Below, one piece after another: positions 1 to 10,210 of a stretch of 64,000 bases of DNA (within the stretch, counting starts at the first letter, position 1; every line of letters starts with the position of its first letter). Origin of the DNA: Blasia pusilla (lineage: Eukaryota; Marchantiophyta; Marchantiopsida; Blasiales); assembly GCA_050084515.1 (NCBI GenBank), contig CM114271.1:8122001-8186000 (forward strand). Reading direction: 5' to 3'. A model generated the notes under the pieces. The model was not told where the DNA came from. It saw only the letters and a program-made list of their open reading frames with translations, and searched no databases. Made by a program: the position numbers and the translations under genes.

Positions 1-235
1 GGCCCCGTGCAACCCGTTGGACTACAACGGCTTGCACAAGTTAGGCAGGTTGGGCCCTGTGCGACCCTTCGCAATCCAAAGGTTTGCACAAGCTAGGCAA
101 GATGGACGGGTTGCATGGGCAATCAAGGGCATAACGCCCAAGCACTGCTATCGCAACCCATCGGGCTCTGACGGGTTGTAACTAGCCCACGTGGAACAAG
201 CACCGTAACGGTCCACCGTCACACCAATGGTCAAG
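1..235. repeat. Palindrome array, edge of a further element copy
   Basis: Three or more degraded copies of the 27-bp palindrome occur here (around 9, 82 and 151), with partly eroded arms such as GCAACCCGTTGGA. The same arrays lie between genes M and T and in their introns in the other copies, so this is probably the cut-off end of another, more diverged family member extending left of the window. No coding sequence is visible. Confidence 0.6.
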
Positions 236-600
236 TGAAATAACATCGAAAGTATATAAGGACCATTTCCAAGGCTTTTCAGTTTTCCATTCTACGGTTT
301 TCAGCGCTGCTTTGAACTGCCTTGTTCACACAATTACCAAAATTGCCTTTCTAATTCCTCAGACATTTTGACGGTTGGTCGTTGTCTCTTTAATTGGGGC
401 CCAAAAAGGTTGGTGATGACGGTTTGGATTAAATCAATTTCGTTCAAAGGTAACCACGATTCAAGACTCAAGCACTCCCGCAGCGTTTGATCAAAGCTTC
501 GTGTCTCACCAGGTAATACATGGCCAGCACACAACCCAGGTGAAAATGTTGCTAGTTCCACCAGTTTGGTCCCATGTAAGAGCTTAGGGCCAGATCAAAA
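236..600 (+). promoter_or_regulatory. TATA-containing segment next to the palindrome array
   Basis: A TATATAAGG box lies at about 254-262, just after the array, the same relative position that TATA boxes hold in copies B, C and D. Downstream sequence is not alignable by eye to gene M or T. A 75-codon open frame on the minus strand (334-561) matches nothing I recognise and I do not call it a gene. Confidence 0.3.
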
Positions 601-2029
601 GATCAGATCTACAAGATGTACTCCTTAACAGCTGTAAACCCCACCTCTTTACCTTAAGAGGCTGGAGAAACTCTCTCCACTTCAGTATCACAATCCTATC
701 CTCACCCTACTAACCAAAACTCCTTCCTTTCTCTTGAGTGCTTTGAGTGGAGTGGCCAGTGGAACCCAACAAGCACACTCTACTTAGAAATCACAGTCAA
801 GAATGACCAGGGCAGCATAAGGTCCTCCAATGTGCTGCCTTGGACTAGTTGAATGTACCAAGGACATCCTCTAAAGTACACCCAACTCCTAACCGATCAA
901 GTAGTGCAATCACCTTCTTCTTCTCCTCATACCTTGCTGATCCTTTGTTCTCCCTTCTTGTTCAGGTAGTAGGAGACTTAACAGGCTGAGCCCATGGTCT
1001 TCTACCTATAGGGGACCTCAAGCATGACCCTCTCTCTCTCTCTCCACTCACTAACTCTTATCACTTACCGGACTGAAGTCCAGGTTGTCACACCCGAAGT
1101 AATCATGTGATTGGTGTCAAAGGCCAAGCTTAGGTGGGCGTAACAGCAAGCTTTCCAAGCACACCTTGGTAAAGCACAATCTTGGAACCCAAGCTTGCCT
1201 CCCCCTCTGGTACTGACCTCTTGTCCACTCCCCTGCACTTTTGAATGATTAGTTGAATCAGCTCCAAGAATCTCCCTTCATCAAGCCCTCCCCCAACTCA
1301 TCACTCAATCATGCACATACTCAGATACAGGGCAATGGTGTGAACTCATTTCACAGGGCTACCTCCTGTGTATCACAAAATCAAAGAGTACATGAGAGAC
1401 CTTCTTAGTCTCAGCCCCCTTCAAGCACACTACACACTACCTAGATCTGGGAGCACATAACTTTGCTGGTTAGCTTGGCTCAAGAGATCGAGTGTCTACT
1501 AGCCAACAACATGTATATGCCCGCCTTCAAGCAAACCCAACAGAGTATTTATAAGTGAAGCTGAGAGCCCTCTTCTTCCTTGGGCTTCTCTGGCATTCTG
1601 GGTTCCTACCTTCCTACAAATCTACCTCCCCCTAAGCATCTACTCCAAGGCATCTACTCCCTGAAATTTCTACCTCATCTACTTCTGAACCTGTCCCAAC
1701 TAAAGTCTCTTGAGCAGCATTTCCCAAGCTTGCTTCTTCTCAAGCTGGTTCGAGCTTCCCTTGGATGCTCTTCAGCTCCTCACTTGATCTCATTACTTCC
1801 CTGATGCTCCTCACCTGATCTCATTACTTCCCTGATGCTCTTCAGCTCCTCACCTAATCTCATTACTTCCCTGATGCTCCTCAGCTGATCTCATTTAAAT
1901 TGCAGATTGTGGTTCTAGCTCCTTCTACTCACCTAACTAGAGTCCCAAAAGTATCTAACACACATGGGAGCCACTTATGAAGGGGCGCACATAATCCCAG
2001 AGCCAGCTTGCGAACGCCCCGAGAGCATG
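601..2029. other. Non-coding stretch, probable LTR region of the gypsy relic
   Basis: No convincing reading frame. It contains a CT microsatellite near 1030-1055 and a short imperfect tandem repeat at about 1765-1905 built on the phrase CTCATTACTTCCCTGATGCT. Lying directly beyond the 3' end of the minus-strand integrase at 2030, part of it is probably the 3' LTR of that gypsy element, but I could not place LTR boundaries or a second LTR. Confidence 0.35.
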
Positions 2030-3214
2030 CTAGTTTTGAAAACCATCTTCAATCAGCTGCCCCATGTCATAGTATTTTCTAATCCTCGATCCATTCACTC
2101 TTGCCGGTAATGCTTCCCCATCTAGTGTAGCCAAAGACAAAGAACCATTCTCAAATACTGAGATTACCTGATAAGGCCCAAGCAGATGTGCAGCTTTCTC
2201 GAAACTTTTGGTGTCGACTATCATACATCAAACACCACGTCCCCATCCTTCATGGATCATGCTTTATTCGGTTATCAAACCTCATCTTCCTTTGTTCTTT
2301 GAACCGCCTTGGTCTTCTCTAATCTTCGCCTTACTCTCCTCCTCTAGGGCATCAATCATATCCAACCTGCTATCTATGCCACCTTCAGGTTGGAAGTGCC
2401 CTTCTAGAGTGTGATCAGTCTTCAACTCCAACTCTACTACCGAGAGAGGGTTCTGCCCATACACCAAGAAGTAGGGACTTTTCCCTGTGGTACTCTTCTC
2501 AGTTGTGTTGTAAGCATGGACAGCTGAAGCTAATTTCCTATCCCAATCTGATTTGTGAGCTGCCACTATCTTGGTCAAAATAGCACCAATGATCCCATTG
2601 GCTCTCTCAGTGAGACCATTAGCCTTAGGGTTGTAAGGTGTGGTCAACCTATGCTTGATTCGGTGCTGCTCTGTTATAGCCTGAATCACCTCATTAATGA
2701 AGTGCAAACCTCTATCACTTACTAACTCTCATGGAGCACCAAACCTCATGAGAATATGCTCATACAAGAACCTCCCAGCAGTTTCACCATCATTCTTCCT
2801 TGTGGCCTTAGCTTCCACCCACTTAGTAGCATAATCAGTGGCTAGAATAATGTATCTATTTCTATGGCCCTTACTAGCAAGAGTGATAGGACCAATGAAG
2901 TCAATTCCCCACTTAGCAAAAGGACCCAAAGGGATGATAGGTGTGAGTGGCCAATGATCCTTAATTGAAGGTTTGCTTGGATGTTGGCAAGGGTCACAAC
3001 TTCTAATGTACTTGTGCACATCTCTATGGAGGGTTGGCCACAAGTACCCTGCAGTTCGAATCTTCTTGATGGTGGTCTTCACTCCAAAGTGACCCCCCTT
3101 CTCTCCTGAGTGGAATGTATGCATGATTCTCAGACTTTCTCCCTTACTCACACACCTTCTCAACCTGTCATCTGGTCCAAGTTTGAACAGCACATCCTCG
3201 ATCAATGCATATGG
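2030..3214 (-). pseudogene. Ty3/gypsy integrase fragment
   Basis: This is the C-terminal part of a gypsy polyprotein, on the minus strand. In order it shows the HHCC zinc-binding region (HTFHSGEKGGHFG followed by SCDPCQ), the first catalytic Asp in KWGIDFIGPI, the second in VSDRG, the catalytic Glu region NPKANGLTERANG, and a C-terminal segment ending RIRKYYDMG. An in-frame TGA near 2729 separates the zinc-finger half from the rest, and the short C-terminal piece (2030-2224) is in another frame, so it is not functional. Its upstream part (RNase H, reverse transcriptase) is missing: the frame is cut at codons for YALIEDV exactly where the terminal repeat of copy A begins. It is related to, but distinct from, the gypsy at 45-50 kb. 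Confidence 0.88.
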
Positions 3215-3300
3215 GGGGGCTGGTATTCTGGCAGGAGAGAGTAAGAGAGGAGAGGAAGAGAGGAAGAGAGGAGAGTCTCTCTTCAAAAAAAGGGGCCAAA
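3215..3300. repeat. Left terminal repeat of copy A
   Basis: GGGGGCTGGTATTCTGGCAG is followed by about 50 nt of almost pure purine (GAGAGGAGAGGAAGAGAGG units) and GAGTCTCTCTT. The same start occurs at 28908, 52690 and 55078, and inverted at 25024. This shared end in independent flanks defines the element boundary. Confidence 0.85.
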
Positions 3301-3329
3301 TCCGCCTCCTCTCTTCAAAACTTTTTGAC

Positions 3330-3740
3330 TTATTTGAAATTTTTGTTTGCTTTCAAATTCAGGAAATCTTTAGAAGAGAGTATTTCGTGGTCCACATTTG
3401 GCCCTAAAAAAACCTCCTCTTTCCTGGGGGCGAGAAAAAAGGAGACATCATAAGACCACCCTAAACATTTTTCCATCACTGCCCATGTGAGCCTAAGTTT
3501 CTTAACATTCCCTGTCTCGGTCAACAAAAAGCAAGTGCCCTTGGTATTTTTGTTGAGGACCACCCGGATGGGTACCTCTCTTTGCAGGATTGTTGCCTGC
3601 ATCATGGCCTCCCTAAATTGCCCCATAACCAACTTTTCGCTTCGGTTATGAATGGTGTCTGCTCAAGACCAACTTTCTGAAATGTGAAAAATCAGATCCT
3701 AAGGCTTAAACCGAGAAGTCGCACCTCCCAACCCGTAAGA
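3330..3740 (-). pseudogene. Gene M terminal module 3, copy A
   Basis: This conserved coding block is also found in copies B, C and D. It reads through QFREAMMQATI, TETGNVKKLRLTW and KCLGWSYDVSFFLAPR to a stop after LGPNVDH. In copy A the stop codon is changed (TAA to GAA) and the frame runs on to 3330. I do not recognise a domain. It may be a far-downstream exon of gene M or an alternative terminal exon; the similar sequence preceding modules 2 and 3 suggests that they arose by tandem duplication. Confidence 0.5.
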
Positions 3741-4214
3741 AAGCTCACCATAAGAAACGAAAGATTTTTAGAAGTGATTTTCTTCCACCCTGCACCCACG
3801 ACGATCTAACGGGTTGGGAATCCGAAATGGCAATCCGAGAGGTAGTAGGAATCCTGCACATCTTAGACAAGAAAAGAAGCCTACAACTGGTTGGACGAAT
3901 GAAGGGGAACGAGCCAAAAGCCAAGAAGCCCGCCACAATGCGCCGGTTGGTCTCACCGGATAGAGTCCGATCACTCAAGCAAATCAACCTGTCGGAATCC
4001 GAGAGGTTGCCTGGAAATGGTTAAAAAGTTGCAGTGGGCAAAAAGCAAAAAGTCGGAATCATACGGGTTGCAGAATTGTAATTCTGATTAGCTAAAAGAA
4101 CACAATCCATAAGTCCAAAAACATATTCCAGAAAACTTTTACAAACACCATTATGGGTTGAAAAAATCTCGTCCTTTATTACCTCCGAAGGAACCTCGGA
4201 AATGTACATTGAAC

Positions 4215-4560
4215 CTAGTCTATGATTTCTTCAGCCTCGTCATCTACAAATTTACTCCTAACTCTCCTCGATGACAGTACCAAAGGAATGTCCTGGGATT
4301 CAAGTGGCTCCTCTGGCCGATTGTAGACGGGGATCGAAAATGTTGGCGAATTCGAGAGCCTTGGCCCCTCCCTAGGTACACCATAACGGTCCCATGTAAC
4401 TTATCTCGAGTCCCACCGCCTTCCTCGGCAATATACCTTGTACGCTCCGCAATGTGACACCCATCCAGTATCAATATCTGCTCCGTCCCCGGTAATACCA
4501 CTATGGCAACCGCACAGGTAGAAGGAATCCAACACGTCTAAGAGAAGAAAAGAAGCCTAT
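4215..4560 (-). pseudogene. Gene M terminal module 2, copy A
   Basis: A second conserved block encodes an acidic C-terminus (KFVDDEAEEIID then stop) and, upstream in another frame, the segment GTEQILILDGCHIAERTRY. The two frames meet at a G-run that is interrupted here (GGGAGGGG on the coding strand). Its 3' flank resembles the 3' flank of module 1. Function is unknown. Confidence 0.45.
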
Positions 4561-5013
4561 GCCTGCCTTTATGAGTTGAGGGGAAGATGCCAAGGGAAGA
4601 AGCCCGCCAGACTGCCTGATCCGAAAGGGTTCGATCAGGCAACTTGTCGGAATCAGACAGGTTGCCTGGAGGTGGTAAAAAGGGTCCAGTGGTCAAAAAG
4701 CGAAAAGTTGAAAGGAGGATAAATCCGACGGGTTGCTTGCAGTGGTCATAAAGTGAAAATTGCAAGCAGGAGAAATCCGACGGGTTGAAAAGTAGAAGAC
4801 CGTGGAGTACATAGATGATCACATTCGAAAAGACAAAATGATCAGCAAACATTTACAAGCACCACCATCGATCAAAAAAATCTTCTACTTTATATCATCC
4901 GAAGAAAGCTCGGAACTATACATTTGATCTATTCTATGAAATCTTTTGCCAAATTATAAAAAAATCCCTACTCCAAACGCTGCAGTCAAGCTGGGTCGTT
5001 GAGTTCTTTGAAC

Positions 5014-5516
5014 TCACTCGTCATCGTTCGAGAGCTCTTGCAAAATCACTTTTGGCCTTGCCCTCCTGATTTTGGGAATCGTTGGAAGTGACGATGGAGT
5101 CACTACCAAGGGTGGCTCTGGAACCGGACCTCTCGGCTTTGGTGGAGAGTTGTACGCCCCAACGAGCCTTTCGTATTCTGCCTTTGCCTCCTTGCAAAGG
5201 TCAAACGATTCGCCTTCCCTCGAGGAGCAGAATGTTCCCGCCACTCGCCAGCGCCCTCGATACTCGCCCCTGAAAGGCCCACTAAGTCGAACACCAAGTC
5301 ACCCGGCCTTGAGCGAGCTCGATGAGCGTTGCATCGTGGTGGCGACATTTCCCTTCATCCCAGAAGTGGGGTACTGTCTTGCATGTAAATTCCCGGGGGG
5401 GAATTGTACAAACTATCTAAGCTGTACCCATCTGAGCATGGATCCACAGGATCCTGGATCTTGAACACTGGAAATTGTGCTCGGGCGAACGGCAAAGACA
5501 CGAGGGAGTGGTCCAT
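5014..5516 (-). pseudogene. Gene M methyltransferase motif-I exon, copy A
   Basis: This exon carries the SAM-binding half of the M methyltransferase-like domain: RPGDLVFDLVGLSGAS, resembling the DPFxGSGT motif of beta-class N6/N4 methyltransferases. A Pro-rich tail follows, ending LQELSNDDE and a stop that overlaps a GTGAGT splice-donor-like sequence. Copy A has small deletions that split the exon over two frames, so it is broken here. The intact reference is copy C at 30764-31276. Confidence 0.7.
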
Positions 5517-5589
5517 CGAAAATCAAGACGAAACAATGTCGAAACTAAAGAAGTCCCTTGAGAAGATTTTCAATAATCGACTTTGATCA

Positions 5590-5965
5590 ACTGCTTGAGT
5601 CCGACGGGTTGTTTTGTCCGGACCAACCCGTCGGAACCCGACGGGTTGCGATTGCTTTTGGGTTTTCCAAGTTGATTTTGGTTTTCGGATGCAACCGTCG
5701 AAGGCGACAGTTGTTACCGCCTAGACGAGCCCATGCTCGCCCGAGAGCAACCGTCGATAGCAACCCGTTGCTATTAGACGGGTTGCATCCAAAACCAAAA
5801 TCAATCGCAACCCGTCGGGTTCCGACGGGTTGCGTACACCGCGTTTTCCTGTGTATGTGGGAAAGATGCAACCCGTCGAAACCGACGGGTTGCTCTCACC
5901 GAGCATGGTCGCTCGAGCCAAAGAACCCGCCGCTTCCGACGGGTTGCTTACGGACAAAAAAAACA
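5590..5965. repeat. Palindrome array in M intron 5, copy A
   Basis: About seven palindromes with mixed centres (GTT, AAC, TAG, AAG types) lie between the motif-I exon and the motif-IV exon. All open frames here are by-products of the palindromes, reading as QPVGxRRVA or NPSxSDGL repeats. Confidence 0.8.
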
Positions 5966-6031
5966 CAGATTGACTGATTCTACACATCATAACAAGATAA
6001 TTGAAATTATTGTACAGGAATTGAGCCTTAC

Positions 6032-6505
6032 CCGAATTTGACTCGTCGCGGATCGGAGTGGGTACTCGTTTTTGATGATCCACGATTGTGCCGTCCTCCA
6101 CTTTAGCGACCTCTTGACGCACTTGAGGTTGAAGAGCTCGCCCTCGCTCCCTCGGCCAACACCAAGAAGCAGCCCTCGCCACTCGAGATAGGCGTGCGCA
6201 AAGGAGAACAAAAGTGCACTGGTCATAAGTGAGCGCAGATTCCACTCAGTGTACCTCGTCGCCGGATTTTCGCCCCAAAGTCGCAACCCCGAGGGCAGAT
6301 CGGCGATCAAGAGATCCACCGCAACCTCTTCCACCACTACATTCACCGTCCAGGTAGCGTGCCCGTTTCGTTGGAGCTTCCGTCCCAGCGTTGTCAATTT
6401 TTTGATGGCAGTTGTCGACGCTTGAGAATCAAGTCGTTTCGGCTCATCCAAGAAAGAGGTGAATCGAAGGAGGACGCTTGTCCGGTCGTTGTTTGTCTGT
6501 GTCTT
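6032..6505 (-). pseudogene. Gene M methyltransferase motif-IV exon, copy A
   Basis: This exon encodes the first half of the methyltransferase-like domain: DLLIADLPSGLRLW stands where DPPY is expected, followed by a hydrophobic helix and the SWIIKNEYPLRSATS strand typical of the target-recognition part of beta-class enzymes. The exon ends at a GTAAGG donor (exon end 6032). In copy A the stretch after RLWGENPA is frameshifted (the EVPEWN segment is lost). The same exon is in better order in copies B and D. Confidence 0.7.
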
Positions 6506-6592
6506 CCCAAGGATGATGGGTGTATTCTCCTTGGGACAACCGGGCACCTCTCGCTTCCGCTTCTCCTAGTCGGGGACGGCTTGGTCGGGTTT

Positions 6593-7340
6593 CTATGACC
6601 TCGGATTTCGTGGCGTTTTCTTCGCCGAGGACCTGGTCCGACCCTCTCTCCTCGCTCGTCCGGACGATTCCGCCTCTGGCCTCTCATCTTCAGGCTCTCT
6701 TTGGGAAGTCTCGGCCTCTGAATTTTTCCCTCCCCTCGCCTTGCCTTTGAGACCCGCTGTGGATTTGTCTTTGGCTATCCGGACCTTGGAAGCCAACTCA
6801 GCTATTGTTGAGTCGTTGAAGTCGAGCCAAATGGGGCAATTCTCCACCTCCCAATCCGACATGTGCTGACCCATCTCCACGTCGTACATGGAGAATGTCT
6901 CTGCATCCGGCGGCGAAGCCCACAATTTCAAGGCTGCCGGTAATTTTCCCCACGTACCTGCGTTCTTACACTGGACGAGGTACCTGAATACCATCCGTTG
7001 GGCAGCTTTTAGTCAAACATTATCGGCCGTTTGCTCCTATAGATCTCGCTTCTTCTTCGCTTGATCCCGTTTGTTACCCTCTACTTCTTCGTCAAGCTCT
7101 GCCTGAGGGAGGACGCAAACCTTGAACATGGTCTTGAATCCAGGGTTCTTGGTTGGCTTGTCGGATGTCGTCGAGCCAAACCTCGTAATCTCAGAACTTT
7201 CAATGTTTGCTTCGGCGGAATGGGCTCTAATCTTCGAGCTCCGCTTGCAAACCGCCCAAAGACGGACTTCGATTACCCGCAACGCGTCCCAGAACGACCA
7301 TTCGCGTAGCCAATGCAAGATCACTGGATCGGACACACCC
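6593..7340 (-). pseudogene. Gene M helical region exon, copy A
   Basis: This exon encodes a charged, mostly helical segment (KPTKNPGFKTMFKVCVLPQ, a Lys-rich stretch, MVFRYLVQCKNAGTWGK, WEVENCPIWLDFND) and ends in a basic tail (RRRKRHEIRGHR). No family is recognised. In copy A the part between WLDFND and the basic tail (DITDKDLRVLHDAV in copy D) is deleted and joined out of register. The best copy is D at 58496-59278. Confidence 0.6.
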
Positions 7341-7389
7341 GGAGGATGGTGTGCCGCCCTCTTGTGGGCCTCGAGCCCTCGAGACTGAT

Positions 7390-7907
7390 TTTCATCGATC
7401 GTATCCTCTGAACTTCGCTAATCCCGGATAACGCATAAAAAAGATGCACGCGATCCGACACTTTCTCCCCAATGTGACCATGCGGATCTTCATCCCTCTT
7501 CCGCCGACGCTTGATAATTGCCTTGAGCTCCTTGTAGAACTCGGACCAAGTTCGGGGTTGAGAATCCGATGTATCGCATCTTGCTCGCCGTGTATTTCGT
7601 TGCGGAAGATACAAAGAACTTGATGAATTTGGCGCCGACGCAGATACCTTCTCCCTCCGCTCGGCTCGATTGCAACGCTTTTCTTCATGGGCCTGTATCT
7701 TTGACCAGCAAAGGATGGTTACGGTGCATCTTGAGAAATAAACTTGTTTGCCCAAGTTTTCTTCTTAATCTGAGCACCCTTTGCAAGCATCCGATTGACG
7801 AGGGCACGCCAAGAACCCTGTACTCTCCCGGGTGCGTCGTAAGCACCTTCCTCACCCGATCGCAGTCTTGGATCCAATGGTGGGTGACATTCCCTTCCGA
7901 TACAATC
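7390..7907 (-). pseudogene. Gene M exon 3, copy A
   Basis: The exon starts after a TGCAG acceptor at 7908-7910; splicing phase agrees with exon 2 (NT joined to IVSEGNV). It encodes IVSEGNVTHHWIQDCDRVRKV and a long helical part. Several frames are needed in copy A because of small indels; copy B (20120-20843) reads through in one frame. It lies between the ParB-like and methyltransferase-like domains, where bacterial ParB-methyltransferase fusions also have a helical linker. Confidence 0.6.
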
Positions 7908-7949
7908 CTGCACATCCAAACTCAACCCGTCAGGAAATAACATGGGTTC

Positions 7950-8612
7950 CGCAGAACCCGCCCGGACTCGACGGTCGTTATGACTTCAGGGTCGGATTCT
8001 AGCAACAAGCTAAATGATGCAACCCGTCGGAGTCCGACGGTTTGCATTGAGATTTGCTAATGCCAGGTAAGCAACTCGTCGGACTCCAACGGGTTGTTGG
8101 ACTGCACGCTTTTTCGGATGTTTTTTTAAGATTGCAACTCATCGGACTCCGACGACTTGTTTGATTGAACATAGATTTAACTAGTTTTTGGCCCAAAGCA
8201 AACCGTCGGAGTCCGACGGGTTGCTCGATAGGCCGCCTTGTGAGGTTGTTTTTTAAGAATGCAACTCGTCCAACTCGTTGGGCCAAAAACTAGTTAAATC
8301 TATGTTCAATCAAACAAGTCGTCGGAGTCCGACGAGTTGCACTCTTCAAAAAACATCCTCACAAGGCGGCCTGTCGAGCAACCCATCGGACTCCGACGGT
8401 TTGCTTTGGGCCAAAAACTAGTTAAATCTTTGTTCCATCAAACAAGTCATCGGAGTCCGACGAGTTGCAATCTAAAAAAAACATCCGGAAAAGCGTGCAG
8501 TATAGCAACCCGTCGGAGTCCGACGAGTTGCTTTCTGCCTAAACAAACCTAACCCATTCATCAATCGAGCAACTTGTCGAAGTCCGACGAGTTGCAAAAG
8601 TGTTAAAGATAC
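7950..8612. repeat. Palindrome array in M intron 2, copy A
   Basis: About ten palindromes spaced roughly 52 or 64 bp apart, with centres of the GACTC/GAGTC type. Arms vary with matching changes on both sides (CCCG/CGGG and CTCG/CGAG). Confidence 0.85.
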
Positions 8613-8616
8613 TCAC

Positions 8617-9086
8617 GTGTTCATGGCATGCATTGCCATCTCCACCGTCGCCATGTGATGAGGGTATGGGTGAAGGACCACTGCCTTCACGCAGAAATGT
8701 GCCTCCAATGAGTTGGGGCGCTCCTCCGCAAACTTGGTCCATGCCATGAACCTATGATTTCCATCCCAGATGAAGAAATGCAGATTCCTCATCCGGCTGA
8801 ATTCCGTGCCCTCAACTTGCCTTCTGAAGTCCTGGTCTCGCATCCTCAAAAATGTGTCGAGATTTTCCAAGTCCTCCTCAGTAACCAAAGCTTGGGTTCC
8901 ATGCTCGTCGTAAGGCTGAACATAGAAGGGAGGAAAGCTGTCCACGTAGGATGTTGTCACCGCCGATTGTTTTAGCTTTGCGATGTCCTCGTCGGACTGT
9001 ATTTCGCGCACGTATTCCATTGTCCTTAATCGGCAGAGTGGAATCCTCGGGCGTTAGGCCTCCATGAGTGCCATCTGCTTTACCAC
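8617..9086 (-). CDS. Gene M ParB/sulfiredoxin-like exon, copy A
   Basis: This 156-codon exon is open throughout in copy A. It encodes FPPFYVQPYDEHGTQALV, a charged helix (LRMRDQDFRRQVEG) and HFFIWDGNHRFMAWTKFAEERP, in which DGNHR matches the conserved DGxHR signature of the ParB/Srx fold, then AVVLHPYPHHMATVEMAMH. In bacteria this fold is found in ParB partition proteins and in ParB-methyltransferase fusions. The donor is GTGAGT (exon end 8617). The acceptor is intact in copy C (CTGACAG) but mutated to CAT in copies A and D. The ParB assignment rests on motif and predicted order only. Confidence 0.65.
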
Positions 9087-9176
9087 ATGTCAGAACCGGG
9101 ACAAGAGGAATAAGCTACACTGAAATCCCAATGAATTGCAATACACATAATTAAAAAAACCCAGAACCTCTCTTAC

Positions 9177-9805
9177 CCGCTCGAAAATGGAGTCGGTTTC
9201 TTGACCAGCTAACTTGTCTGAGACAGGGGCTGGCAAATCGATTGGGAACTCGTCAATCCGATAGAGGTCGATGTCCTCCGCCGGGCTTGGAGTCGAGAAT
9301 GACCGCTCTCCGGCTTCTTCGGCCATGTCCACCATCTCCACGCTGGCGGTCCTCATGACCTCGTCGTCATCGATTTGAATTGGTGTTGTTTCCACTATGT
9401 TGATTGTGTCCCGGACTTCGTGGGGGATATTTCCCGCATCTCAACACTTGCGGTTGGACGGGCTGGGCTATCGTCAATGGCTATCGCTTTTTCCCGCCTC
9501 GCTTTAGCCAATTCTGCCCTCCTCACCGACGCGTCCAGACGCTTCTTCTCTCTCTTTTCATCGGCGATCCTTTTCTTCAAGGCCTGCGACGTCTGGGCCT
9601 CTTTGTTCTGTTTATCTAGCGCCGCTTGAATACGTCTCGCCAGAAGCACTTGGTTGTGCAGCTCCGCTTCCCTTTCCCGCTCCTCGATTTCCTGCTGCCT
9701 AATTTCATTCGCCGAACGAGGCCCAGGAGAAGCTGACGCAGGAGTCCTAATGGACTTGGGAGTGAAGCTCCCAGACTTGTTGGCTTGTGTTTTTTTCCTC
9801 GTCAT
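9177..9805 (-). pseudogene. Gene M first exon, coiled-coil region, copy A
   Basis: The start is taken at ATG 9805 (MTRKKTQANKSGSF), conserved in copies C and D; an in-frame ATG at 9826 exists only in A. The protein begins basic, then runs into a long Glu/Arg/Lys-rich coiled coil (QEIEERERE, KKRIADEKREKKRLDASV) and an acidic stretch (EDIDLYRIDEFP). The exon ends at GTAAGAG. A run of three C where D has four (near 9411) breaks the frame. Confidence 0.6.
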
Positions 9806-10019
9806 TTTTGCCGGAAATGCCTCCACCTATGCCCACGACAAATCCCTTGATCAGTCGACTTGCTGATGTCGAGATGGGAGCTCGTCTCACCTTGATGGTT
9901 AGCTCGAATCGTCCCGATACCGCTCGGTCGAACCGTCTCGCTCTCGTTCCCTCCTATCGACTCGCGATGTGTCGCCGCGTGAAATGCCCCTTCATATCTG
10001 ATCAGAAGCTGCGCGGGAG

Positions 10020-10140
10020 AGTGAGGAGTGAGGACAGAATTGAATGTGTTACAGAATTGGATCCATTGTGTCAGACAATCTCCCCCACCGAATTCATCTT
10101 GTCAGTAAAAATCTGTCAGGAGTATCTGTTTCCTCTTCAC
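10020..10140. other. Deleted inter-gene promoter of copy A
   Basis: The 5' leader of M (GTGAGGAGTGAGGA, ending 10034) is joined directly to the sequence upstream of T (CAGAATTGAATGTG). In copies B, C and D these points are separated by roughly 900 bp holding the M TATA box and the palindrome array. Gene M of this copy therefore has no visible core promoter. Confidence 0.75.
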
Positions 10141-10148
10141 TATAAATT
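10141..10148 (+). promoter_or_regulatory. TATA box of gene T, copy A
   Basis: TATAAATT lies 70 nt upstream of the T start codon, followed by a CATTCT microsatellite in the 5' leader. Box, spacing and microsatellite are conserved in copies C and D and, inverted, in B. Confidence 0.7.
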
Positions 10149-10210
10149 AAATATTCTCATTCTCATTCTCATTCTCATTCTCAGTCTCCTCCCGTAGGAA
10201 TCTTCTTGGC

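Noticed and set aside
1580-1804. Short frames in 600-2000 and 51000-52600 as small genes
   Set aside because: No homology or codon pattern; the regions look like LTR or AT-rich spacer DNA.
3205-3214. Target duplication for copy A
   Set aside because: Left (GCATATGG) and right (GTCTGGTT) flanks do not match, which instead fits the inversion model.
8613-9020. Bacterial insert or contamination, because of ParB- and methyltransferase-like domains
   Set aside because: The coding blocks are interrupted by GT-AG introns at the same places in every copy and are linked to a MULE transposase, so they belong to a eukaryotic element.
9126-9176. Alternative acceptor TTTCAG just downstream of M exon 1
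   Set aside because: It would put stop codons in the next exon; the CTGACAG acceptor of copy C gives a phase-consistent join.
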